Below, in pieces: positions 1 through 5,464 of a stretch of 5,464 nt of DNA (within the stretch, counting starts at the first letter, position 1; every line of letters begins with the position of its first letter). Location: contig DCBC01000101.1 in NCBI GenBank assembly GCA_002313335.1, forward strand, positions 4,097-9,560. The letters run 5' to 3'. The notes below the pieces were generated by a model. The model was not told where the DNA came from and searched no databases. It worked only from the letters and a program-made list of their open reading frames with translations. This stretch comes from Porticoccaceae bacterium UBA1117. Lineage in GTDB: Bacteria; Pseudomonadota; Gammaproteobacteria; Pseudomonadales; Porticoccaceae. The position numbers and the translations under genes were made by a program.

Positions 1-45
1 CTCATAACCCGAAGGTCGTTGGTTCAAATCCAGCTCCCGCTACCA
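1..45 (+). tRNA. metY: Initiator tRNA-fMet (CAT), 3' part only
   Basis: The window opens at about tRNA position 32, in the anticodon loop CTCATAA with anticodon CAT at 3-5. CCC at 8-10 is the 3' side of the three consecutive G-C pairs that mark initiator tRNAs. The variable loop is at 13-17. The T arm is 18-34: GTTGG pairs with CCAGC around the loop TTCAAAT. The acceptor 3' strand is 35-41, followed by A42 and an encoded CCA at 43-45. The 5' half lies outside the window. Position 72 is T (base 41), where E. coli has A72, so the unpaired 1:72 end typical of initiators cannot be confirmed without base 1. No terminator hairpin directly follows the CCA, so the tRNA transcript may continue into the rimP leader, as in the E. 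coli metY-nusA operon. The symbol is assigned by context. Confidence 0.95.
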
Positions 46-56
46 ATTTATTAAAA

Positions 57-85
57 TTGACACCAAAAAAAGTAATGTGTATCTG
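57..85 (+). promoter_or_regulatory. Candidate sigma70-type promoter for the rimP operon
   Basis: A perfect -35 hexamer TTGACA (57-62) is followed after 17 bases by TATCTG (80-85). This is a weak -10 (3 of 6 matches), but TG at 77-78 gives an extended -10 arrangement. Transcription would begin near base 92. A second -10-like hexamer, TATGAT (98-103, 5 of 6), has no good -35 at the right distance. The site lies 11 bases after the tRNA CCA and would drive rimP-nusA-infB independently of the tRNA promoter upstream. It is a consensus match only. Confidence 0.4.
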
Positions 86-114
86 GTTATTTTTGTCTAT
101 GATTGCATTATGCA

Positions 115-154
115 GTAGAAGAAAGTATCGCTTTTAAAGGTTACTCTCCTCTAC
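115..154 (+). other. Long imperfect leader stem-loop with boxA-like loop
   Basis: Bases 115-127 pair with 142-154 at 11 of 13 positions. The two exceptions are A·C mismatches (120/149 and 123/146). The 14-base loop (128-141) carries CGCTTTTAA at 129-137, which differs at one position from the start of the lambda nutL boxA (CGCTCTTAA). In E. coli the metY-nusA leader transcript is cut by RNase III, and a stem like this could serve that purpose, although 13 base pairs is short for that enzyme. The pairing is seen in the sequence; the function is inferred. Confidence 0.4.
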
Positions 155-162
155 AAAGGTCA

Positions 163-189
163 TTCGCGTCGGGTCCGGCGCAAGTCGAA
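163..189 (+). other. GC-rich leader hairpin overlapping terminator 1
   Basis: GCGTCG (166-171) pairs with CGGCGC (176-181) over six positions, including one G-T wobble, around a four-base loop at 172-175. TTC (163-165) can also pair with GAA (187-189), leaving AAGTC (182-186) as a bulge. Bases 187-189 also form the foot of the first terminator stem, so the outer pairing and the extended terminator exclude each other. Confidence 0.35.
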
Positions 190-214
190 GAGCCCCATAT
201 TGGGGCTTTTCTTT
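187..214 (+). terminator. Rho-independent terminator-like hairpin 1 in the rimP leader
   Basis: AGCCCC (191-196) pairs perfectly with GGGGCT (202-207) around a five-base loop. The stem can extend to ten positions (187-196 with 202-211), including one G-T wobble at 190/208. A T-rich tail TTTTCTTT (207-214) follows the GC-rich core. It lies downstream of the candidate promoter and upstream of rimP, so it either ends the tRNA and leader transcript or acts as an attenuator. Confidence 0.8.
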
Positions 215-221
215 AGAAGTT

Positions 222-247
222 AAAAAATGGGCCACGGCCCATTTTTT
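222..247 (+). terminator. Rho-independent terminator-like hairpin 2, bidirectional in form
   Basis: Six A's (222-227) and TGGGC (228-232) pair perfectly with GCCCA (237-241) and six T's (242-247), an 11-pair stem around a four-base loop CACG. The flanking A and T tracts make it look like a terminator on both strands. It ends 18 bases before the rimP start codon and just before the ribosome binding site at 255-260. No room remains for a promoter between it and rimP, so all rimP-operon mRNA must read through it. Confidence 0.8.
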
Positions 248-265
248 GTTGGTTAGGAGAATTCC

Positions 266-724
266 ATGGCTGTAGCCGATAGCAAGATTAGGCAATTACT
301 CCAGCCGGTTGTTGAGGCTTTGGGGTGCGAATTGTGGGGTATTGACCTGCAATCAGGAGCTAAGACTAAACTCTTGCGAGTTTTTATCGATAGAGATAAC
401 GATTTAATTGGCATTGAGGATTGCGAAAAAGTAAGCCGTCAGGCAAGCAGTGTTCTTGATGTAGAAGGCGTTATTAATGGTGAGTACATCTTGGAAGTTT
501 CTTCGCCAGGTATGGACCGTCCGCTTTATGAGCTAGGGCATTATGAGAAGTATATTGGAGAAGATATTTCACTGAGGTTGCGCTTCCCCTATGAGGGACG
601 ACGTAACTTTAAGGGCCGTTTAACAGGTATTGACGGTGATGAAATTATTTTGGTGGCAGCAGATCATGAGTTTCTGTTTCCGGTTGAAGGTATAGAGAAA
701 GCTAACGTGGTTCCTCGCTTTTGA
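266..724 (+). CDS. rimP: Ribosome maturation factor RimP
   Basis: RimP binds the free 30S ribosomal subunit in the cytoplasm and assists its maturation, especially around S12 and the central pseudoknot. The 152-residue product has the usual family length. Residues 1-82 form the alpha/beta N-terminal domain, with ALGCELWGID at 18-27 and DRDND at 42-46. The signature LEVSSPGMDRPL lies at 76-87. The C-terminal SH3-like barrel runs from about 88 to 152 and ends in KANVVPRF, very close to the E. coli C-terminus. The ATG is supported by a good Shine-Dalgarno AGGAGA at 255-260, five bases upstream. It is the first coding gene of the operon, sits directly behind the tandem terminator-like hairpins, and is followed 19 bases later by nusA. 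The protein looks intact and typical. The assignment rests on the signature, length and position. Confidence 0.98.
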   Translation: MAVADSKIRQLLQPVVEALGCELWGIDLQSGAKTKLLRVFIDRDNDLIGIEDCEKVSRQASSVLDVEGVINGEYILEVSSPGMDRPLYELGHYEKYIGEDISLRLRFPYEGRRNFKGRLTGIDGDEIILVAADHEFLFPVEGIEKANVVPRF

Positions 725-743
725 GGCATGTGGAGTTTAATCA

Positions 744-2240
744 ATGAGTAAAGAAATTTTAATGGTTGCAGAGGCCGTATCCAATGAAAAGGGTGTGGGC
801 CAAGGTATAATCTTCGAAGCGATTGAGCAGGCGCTGGCAACAGCGACTAAAAAGCGCTACGAAGAGGGTGCTAACATTCGTGTTGTGATCGACAGAGAGA
901 CTGGCGATTACGATTCTTTTCGATGGTGGGATGTGGTTGCCGATGATGTTATGGCTGAACTGGGAACCCAGTTTACGACCGAAGAGGCTATTGAGAAGGA
1001 CCCAACGTTAAAGGTTGGAGACACTTTTGAGGAGGCCATTGAAAATATAGCGTTTGGTCGAATTGCTGCGCAAACTGCAAAACAAGTCATCGTTCAGCGA
1101 GTAAAAGACGCAGAGCGTGAGATTATTGTTAATCGATTCAAGAGTCGCGTTGGTGAACTGCTAAACGGGACCGTCAAGAAGGTAACACGAGATCATATCG
1201 TGGTTGATTTTGGTGATAATGCTGAAGGAATGTTACCCCGCGAAGAGCTAGTAGGTAGAGAAATCTTCCGTATTAATGACCGTACCCGCGTTATTTTAAT
1301 TGGTATTCGCGAGGAAACTCGTGGACCCCAGCTGTTAGTGTCACGAGCAACGCCAGATATGTTGGTGCAGTTGTTCAAAATTGAAGTACCCGAAATTTCT
1401 GAAGGCATTATTGAGATTAAGGGTGCCGCTAGAGATCCCGGGCAGCGTGCAAAGATTGCTGTAAAAAGTAAAGACGCCCGTGTCGATCCAGTGGGTGCCT
1501 GTGTAGGAATGCGTGGAGCTCGAGTACAAGCTGTTTCAAATGACTTAGATGATGAGCGTGTTGATATCATCCTTTGGGACGACAATCCTGCTCAATTGGT
1601 TATTAATGCAATGGCCCCTGCAGAGGTTGAGTCTCTTATTGTTGATGAAGATTCGCATTCGATGGACGTTGCAGTCAATGCCGACAATCTGGCACAAGCA
1701 ATTGGTAAGGGCGGACAAAATGTACGTCTTGCCTCTGAGCTAACCGGTTGGACCATAAACGTCATGACCACTGAAGACGCCCTAGAAAAGCAAGAGGCCG
1801 AATCTTCCAATTATGTCGAAAGTTTGATGGAAGCGCTGGACGTTGACGAAGATGTTGCCGTGGTGCTGGTCGAAGAAGGATTTACAAGTCTCGAAGAGGT
1901 CGCTTATGTGCCCCTTGAAGAGATGAGTGCTATTGAAGGCTTTGATGAAGACATCGCGGAAGAGCTACGCGCGCGTGCAAAAGACGCGCTGTTAACGCGC
2001 GCTTTGGCTAGCGAAGAGCAGCTTACTAATGTCGAGCCCGCTGAAGATTTACTAACAATGGAAGGCATGGACAAGTCCTTGGCCTACAAATTGACAGCAA
2101 AAAGTATCATTACTATGGAAGATCTGGCTGAACAGGCCGTTGATGATCTGATGGACATAGAAGGTATGGACGAAGAAAAAGCGGCATCATTAATAATGAC
2201 TGCCCGCGCACCTTGGTTCGCAGAAGAAGAAGGCGAATAA
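744..2240 (+). CDS. nusA: Transcription termination/antitermination factor NusA
   Basis: NusA binds RNA polymerase and nascent RNA, promotes pausing and intrinsic termination, and takes part in boxA-dependent antitermination of rRNA operons. The 498 residues match the E. coli length (495). The N-terminal polymerase-binding domain is about 1-130 (MSKEILMVAEAVSNEKG). The S1 domain is about 135-200. KH1 carries GMRG at 255-258 within the block DPVGACVGMRGARVQAV. KH2 carries GKGG at 321-324 followed by QNVRLASELTGW. Two acidic helix-hairpin-helix repeats (AR1 about 363-415, AR2 about 436-490) form the C-terminus. These repeats are typical of gammaproteobacterial NusA, where AR1 contacts the polymerase alpha subunit C-terminal domain and AR2 restrains RNA binding. 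The ATG follows GGAG at 732-735 with eight bases of spacing. E. coli NusA represses its own operon, and the leader upstream of rimP is the likely place for such control. No anomalies seen. Confidence 0.99.
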   Translation: MSKEILMVAEAVSNEKGVGQGIIFEAIEQALATATKKRYEEGANIRVVIDRETGDYDSFRWWDVVADDVMAELGTQFTTEEAIEKDPTLKVGDTFEEAIENIAFGRIAAQTAKQVIVQRVKDAEREIIVNRFKSRVGELLNGTVKKVTRDHIVVDFGDNAEGMLPREELVGREIFRINDRTRVILIGIREETRGPQLLVSRATPDMLVQLFKIEVPEISEGIIEIKGAARDPGQRAKIAVKSKDARVDPVGACVGMRGARVQAVSNDLDDERVDIILWDDNPAQLVINAMAPAEVESLIVDEDSHSMDVAVNADNLAQAIGKGGQNVRLASELTGWTINVMTTEDALEKQEAESSNYVESLMEALDVDEDVAVVLVEEGFTSLEEVAYVPLEEMSAIEGFDEDIAEELRARAKDALLTRALASEEQLTNVEPAEDLLTMEGMDKSLAYKLTAKSIITMEDLAEQAVDDLMDIEGMDEEKAASLIMTARAPWFAEEEGE

Positions 2241-2268
2241 TTAATCGGGTTGTAATAGAGGATAACCG

Positions 2269-4944
2269 ATGGCTGAAGTTACAGTAACTGAACTAGCAAA
2301 AACCGTGGGGGCATCTGTCGATCGTTTGCTAATGCAAATGAAAGAGGCGGGTCTCTCCCATGATTCGGCTGAGGCCACGGTCTCCGATGATGAGAAGCAG
2401 ACTCTGCTTGGTTACCTTAAAGGGCTCCATGGGGAAAGTTCGGGTGAGCCAAAGAAAATTACTCTTCGGCGCAAGACCGTAAGTACACTGCGGTCCGGAA
2501 ATCGTAAAACGGTCAATATTGAAGTTCGTAAAAAGCGTACCTATGTCAAACGTAGTGACGAAGAGTTACAGGCACAAGTTGATCTTGAGAGCGAAGCCAA
2601 GGCTCGAGAAGAAGCAGAGTTAGCAGCGCAACAACAGGCTGAATTAGAAGCTCAAGCAGCGATTGATGCTGCTGCTGAAGCAGCTGCGTCTGAAGCTAGT
2701 ACTCCTGAAGTGGCGGCCGTCGAAGTAGTCGCTCCTGTCCCGAGAAGAAGCTCAGGCACTGACAATGTAGAAGAACAACGAATAGCCGGTATTTTAAATC
2801 GTCGTAAAGCCGAAGAAGACGTTCGCCAAGCGGCACAACAAAAGGCTAACGACAAGCTTTCCGAAGAAGCGCGAAAAGCTGCTGAAGCAGCCTCTGTAAT
2901 TGCTAGTGAGGAAGCCAAGAAAGTTGGGAAGACTACAAAGCATGTTCCAGTTGTGGCTACCGAACCGGTTCAAGATAAAGCACGTCGCCACGATAAGCCA
3001 AACGATGACGAAGATAAGTTAGCGAGAAAAGCCAAGAAACCGCTTGGTAAGTCGGGCAAGAAGAAGCCGCGATTACAGATGGATGACGGCGATGACAGAT
3101 TTGGTAAAGGCCGACTCAAGGCTTCTCGTGCAGCGCTTAAAATGGATAACAAGCACACATTTAAACGACCCGTAGAAAAGAAAACCTTTGAGGTTGCGAT
3201 TCCTGAAGAATTAACTGTAGGTGATTTAGCGGGCAAGATGGCACTCAAAGCTGGTGTTGTTGTAAGAGCATTGATGAAGCTAGGTGTGATGGCCAATGTT
3301 AATGAAGTCATCGACCAAGAAACAGCATTTTTGGTGGTTGAAGAGTTGGGTCATCAGCCCATAGCTGCGGTTGAGAATACAGTTGAAGATCAATTAGCTA
3401 GGCAGTTTGAAGATATTGAAAGTGTCACCGATGGAGAGTCTCGGGCACCAATTGTTACGGTAATGGGCCATGTCGATCACGGCAAGACCTCTTTGCTTGA
3501 CCGAATAAAGAAAACGCACGTTGCTTCGGGAGAGGCGGGTGGTATTACTCAGCACATTGGTGCGTACCACGTGAATACTCCGAAAGGAATGGTCACCTTT
3601 TTAGACACACCAGGTCACGCCGCATTTACTGCGATGCGTGCACGTGGCGCTCAGGCTACTGATGTTGTTATATTGGTTGTTGCTGCTGATGACGGCGTAA
3701 TGCCTCAGACAGAAGAAGCCATTCAGCATGCTAAAGCGGCTGGGGTACCTTTGGTTGTCGCTATTAATAAAATGGATAAAGAGGGTGCAGATCCAGAGAG
3801 AGTGACAAGTGAGTTGGGCGCAAAAAATGTTATCCCAGAAGAATGGGGCGGTGATACCCAGTTTATGAAAGTGTCGGCTGAGACCGGCGATGGAATTGAG
3901 GAATTGCTTGAAGCCGTGTTACTGCAAGCCGAGCTTCTTGAATTAAAAGCACCTGTTGATGTTCCTGCTCGCGGCGTTATTGTTGAAGCAAGAATTGATA
4001 AAGGTCGCGGTGTAGTTGCGACTGCGCTCATACAGCAAGGTACTTTGCGTAAAGGTGACTTTATGTTGGCTGGCGAGAGTGTGGGTAAAATTCGAGCGAT
4101 GACCGACGAAATGCAAAAGCCGATTACTGAGGCTGGACCTTCGATCCCGGTCGAAATTTTGGGATTAGATGAAGTTCCTAATGCTGGTGATGAATTTTTT
4201 GTTGTTGATGATGAGCGCAAAGCAAAAGAAATTGCTGATTTACGAGTGACTAAATCCAGGCACGAAAGAATGTCTCGTCAGCAAGCAGCTAAGCTGGAAA
4301 ACATGTTTTCTGATATGGGCAGTACGCAGGTCAACAAGCTCAACTTAATTGTGAAAACGGATGTAAGAGGCTCACTAGAGGCTATTAACAGTGCGCTACA
4401 CGATTTTGCGACCGATGAAGTTGCTGTAGATATTGTTGCTTCTGGTGTTGGTGGTATTACCGAATCAGACATCAACTTGGCATTGACTACTGGCGCTATT
4501 GTTTTGGGCTTTAATGTCCGTGCGGGTGGTTCTGCTAAGGGACTGGCTGAAAAGGAAAGTATTGAAATCCGCTATTACAGCATTATCTACAATCTTCTCG
4601 ATGAAGTTAAATCGGCTCTATCTGGCATGTTAGCACCAGAGACGCGTGAGGAAATAGTCGGTATTGCAGAAGTTCGTGATGTGTTCCGTTCACCAAAATT
4701 TGGCGCAATTGCTGGATGTATGGTGACTGAAGGATCTGTTCAACGTAGTAAGCCGATTCGTGTATTACGTGATAATGTTGTTATTTATCAGGGTGAATTA
4801 GAATCCTTACGTCGATTTAAAGATGAAGCTAGCGAAGTGCGTAATGGCATGGAGTGTGGAATTGGTGTCAAGGACTACAATGACGTCAAGGCTGGAGATC
4901 TCATCGAAGTGTATGACATCACTGAGGTAAAGCGTTCACTTTAA
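2269..4944 (+). CDS. infB: Translation initiation factor IF-2
   Basis: IF2 is the GTPase that brings fMet-tRNA to the 30S P site and promotes 50S joining. The 891 residues match E. coli IF2-alpha (890). An IF2 N-terminal domain occupies about 1-50. A charged, Ala/Glu/Lys-rich linker, probably helical or disordered, covers about 95-300. A second IF2_N fold lies at about 303-360. The G domain has G1 GHVDHGKT (400-407), G2 around GGITQHIGA (424-432), G3 DTPGH (446-450), G4 NKMD (500-503) and G5 SAETG (536-540). Domains II, C1 and C2 follow, with the fMet-tRNA-binding C2 motif ECGIG at 862-866. H450 of G3, the residue linked to GTP hydrolysis, is present. The ATG is preceded by AGAGGA (2257-2262) six bases upstream, and 28 bases separate it from nusA. 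I see no convincing internal start for a short IF2-beta form. Confidence 0.99.
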   Translation: MAEVTVTELAKTVGASVDRLLMQMKEAGLSHDSAEATVSDDEKQTLLGYLKGLHGESSGEPKKITLRRKTVSTLRSGNRKTVNIEVRKKRTYVKRSDEELQAQVDLESEAKAREEAELAAQQQAELEAQAAIDAAAEAAASEASTPEVAAVEVVAPVPRRSSGTDNVEEQRIAGILNRRKAEEDVRQAAQQKANDKLSEEARKAAEAASVIASEEAKKVGKTTKHVPVVATEPVQDKARRHDKPNDDEDKLARKAKKPLGKSGKKKPRLQMDDGDDRFGKGRLKASRAALKMDNKHTFKRPVEKKTFEVAIPEELTVGDLAGKMALKAGVVVRALMKLGVMANVNEVIDQETAFLVVEELGHQPIAAVENTVEDQLARQFEDIESVTDGESRAPIVTVMGHVDHGKTSLLDRIKKTHVASGEAGGITQHIGAYHVNTPKGMVTFLDTPGHAAFTAMRARGAQATDVVILVVAADDGVMPQTEEAIQHAKAAGVPLVVAINKMDKEGADPERVTSELGAKNVIPEEWGGDTQFMKVSAETGDGIEELLEAVLLQAELLELKAPVDVPARGVIVEARIDKGRGVVATALIQQGTLRKGDFMLAGESVGKIRAMTDEMQKPITEAGPSIPVEILGLDEVPNAGDEFFVVDDERKAKEIADLRVTKSRHERMSRQQAAKLENMFSDMGSTQVNKLNLIVKTDVRGSLEAINSALHDFATDEVAVDIVASGVGGITESDINLALTTGAIVLGFNVRAGGSAKGLAEKESIEIRYYSIIYNLLDEVKSALSGMLAPETREEIVGIAEVRDVFRSPKFGAIAGCMVTEGSVQRSKPIRVLRDNVVIYQGELESLRRFKDEASEVRNGMECGIGVKDYNDVKAGDLIEVYDITEVKRSL

Positions 4945-4971
4945 TGGGTTCTATAAATCGAACTAACCCAT
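4944..4971 (+). other. Stem-loop in the infB-rbfA gap
   Basis: ATGGGTT (4944-4950) pairs perfectly with AACCCAT (4965-4971) around a 14-base loop. GTTC (4948-4951) can alternatively pair with GAAC (4960-4963). The stem starts on the last base of the infB stop codon. There is no T tract, so it is not an intrinsic terminator. It could protect or process the mRNA between the two genes, but the sequence does not show its role. Confidence 0.4.
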
Positions 4972-4995
4972 AATTAGGTGTAACTAAAGACTACT

Positions 4996-5406
4996 ATGCC
5001 AAGAGAATTTACCCGAGCAGAACGCGTTTCAGATGCCGTCCAACAAGAGTTGGCGGTATTGATTCGTGACGGTGTTCGTGACCCAAGAGTTGGTATGGTG
5101 AGTGTTACTGATGTCGATGTGAGCAGAGACCTAGCTTACGCCAAAATACATGTAACATTTTTAGGTGAGCGTACTCAGGAAGAAATAGATGAAGCAATGG
5201 GCGCTCTAAATGGTGCGTCCGGTTATCTACGTAAACTACTCGCGTCCAGTATCAAATTGCGTATCACTCCAAAGCTAACCTTTTTGTTTGATGAAAGTGG
5301 CCGTCGAGGTCAGCATCTTTCAGCGCTTATTGATTATGCAATGTCAAAGCAGCAGGGCTCTGATCAAGACGAAAATGATCAGCCTGTGGATGCCGAAGGT
5401 CATTAG
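4996..5406 (+). CDS. rbfA: 30S ribosome-binding factor RbfA
   Basis: RbfA is a small KH-fold protein that binds the maturing 30S subunit near the 5' end of 16S rRNA. It is needed for late 16S processing and for growth in the cold. The 136-residue product compares with 133 in E. coli. Visible family features are REFTRAERV at 3-11, RDPRVGM at 28-34, SRDLAYAKIHVTF at 43-55, the helix-kink motif ASG at 74-76 (AxG, replacing the GxxG of ordinary KH domains), and LRITPKLTFLFDES at 88-101. Residues after about 118 form a polar, acidic, probably disordered tail. The ATG is fixed by the family N-terminus and by an in-frame stop TAA at 4981-4983. The ribosome binding site is weak: AAAG at 4986-4989 is close, whereas the better AGGTG at 4976-4980 is 15 bases away. 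It lies 51 bases after infB and 2 bases before truB. Confidence 0.98.
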   Translation: MPREFTRAERVSDAVQQELAVLIRDGVRDPRVGMVSVTDVDVSRDLAYAKIHVTFLGERTQEEIDEAMGALNGASGYLRKLLASSIKLRITPKLTFLFDESGRRGQHLSALIDYAMSKQQGSDQDENDQPVDAEGH

Positions 5407-5408
5407 CA

Positions 5409-5464
5409 TTGGCTCGTAGGCGTAATCGAGGTCGTTCAGTAAACGGTATTTTTTTGCTCAACAA
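5409..5464 (+). CDS. truB: tRNA pseudouridine-55 synthase TruB, 5' fragment
   Basis: Only the first 18 codons are in the window. Starting from TTG at 5409 they read MARRRNRGRSVNGIFLLN, which lines up with the E. coli TruB start MSRPRRRGRDINGVLLLD. TruB makes the conserved pseudouridine 55 in the T-loop of elongator and initiator tRNAs. It also acts as a tRNA folding chaperone. The catalytic aspartate lies beyond the window. The start codon is TTG: no ATG or GTG in this frame lies nearby, and a Shine-Dalgarno AAGGT at 5396-5400, inside the end of rbfA, is eight bases upstream. The two-base gap after the rbfA stop suggests translational coupling. The identification rests on a short N-terminal match plus the conserved gene order. 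Confidence 0.9.
   Translation, partial: MARRRNRGRSVNGIFLLN

Larger units (their letters stand above)
104..253 (+). promoter_or_regulatory. Structured rimP-operon leader, probable transcription attenuator
   Basis: This non-coding stretch before rimP can fold into four stem-loops in a row: 115-154, 163-189, 187-211 and 222-247. The last two have terminator form. The position upstream of rimP-nusA-infB and the terminal rho-independent hairpin match what has been described computationally as the gammaproteobacterial rimP leader, a putative attenuator. I cannot run the covariance model, so membership is an inference. The 163-189 and 187-211 structures overlap at 187-189 and so compete, giving a possible switch. 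No ligand is evident. NusA, which is encoded downstream and autoregulates this operon in E. coli, is the obvious candidate effector. The 5' boundary is approximate. I see no gene in 46-265. Confidence 0.55.

Noticed and set aside
1..60. tRNA 3' end as an integration (att) site
   Set aside because: tRNA ends are common phage targets, but no integrase gene and no repeat of the tRNA 3' end is visible. The downstream gene order is the undisturbed ancestral operon.
46..265. Small leader peptide or small protein gene in the leader
   Set aside because: I saw no start codon with a credible ribosome binding site followed by a sensible reading frame. The region is better explained by RNA structure.
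1193..1585. Minus-strand open frame of 130 codons inside nusA
   Set aside because: It is opposite the S1 and KH1 domains of NusA, is serine-rich, and has no family motif. The + strand protein is unmistakable.
2655..2690. Inverted repeat AGCAGC / GCTGCT and GCT/GCA triplet runs
   Set aside because: These arise from consecutive alanine codons in the IF2 linker. A short stem in such sequence is expected and gives no evidence of a regulatory RNA or repeat array.
2600..3170. Internal start for an IF2-beta form, such as GTG codons at residues 148 or 230 or ATG at residue 271
   Set aside because: None has a well-placed Shine-Dalgarno sequence, so I do not annotate a second start.
2652..3311. Overlapping minus-strand open frames opposite the IF2 linker
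   Set aside because: The repetitive Ala/Glu/Lys codons of the linker suppress stop codons on the other strand. The translations are low-complexity Ser/Ala sequences with no motif.
3723..4220. Minus-strand open frame of 165 codons inside infB
   Set aside because: It lies wholly opposite the conserved G-domain and domain II region of IF2. Its Ser/Thr/Ala-rich composition is what antisense reading of this gene gives, and it has no recognisable motif. Codon bias of the true gene explains the open frame.

Overview
This window is a stretch of the conserved gammaproteobacterial transcription/translation operon, in the order initiator tRNA, rimP, nusA, infB, rbfA, truB, all on the + strand. The gene order, the protein lengths (RimP 152, NusA 498, IF2 891 and RbfA 136 residues), the two C-terminal acidic repeats of NusA and the long IF2 N-terminus all match the Escherichia coli metY-rimP-nusA-infB-rbfA-truB cluster. 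The host is therefore most likely a gammaproteobacterium. Its moderate base composition would suit a marine or free-living lineage, but the window does not identify a genus.

Layout: 1-45 is the 3' part of tRNA-fMet, cut by the window edge. 46-265 is a 220-base leader with a candidate promoter (57-85), a long imperfect stem-loop with a boxA-like loop (115-154), a GC-rich hairpin (163-189) and two consecutive rho-independent terminator-like hairpins (187-214 and 222-247). The second of these ends just before the rimP ribosome binding site. Four complete genes follow with short gaps: rimP (266-724), nusA (744-2240), infB (2269-4944) and rbfA (4996-5406). The first 18 codons of truB (from a TTG at 5409) run off the right edge.

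The products act together. The initiator tRNA is the ligand of IF2 (infB). RimP and RbfA mature the 30S subunit on which IF2 works. NusA couples RNA polymerase to termination and antitermination, and in E. coli it controls its own operon. TruB modifies the T-loop of tRNAs. Every rimP-operon transcript must cross at least the second terminator-like hairpin, so regulated read-through is the most interesting regulatory hypothesis here.

I found no mobile element, CRISPR array, prophage trace, broken gene or unknown coding region. The coding part is ordinary housekeeping DNA, and the points worth a second look are in the leader and the intergenic RNA.
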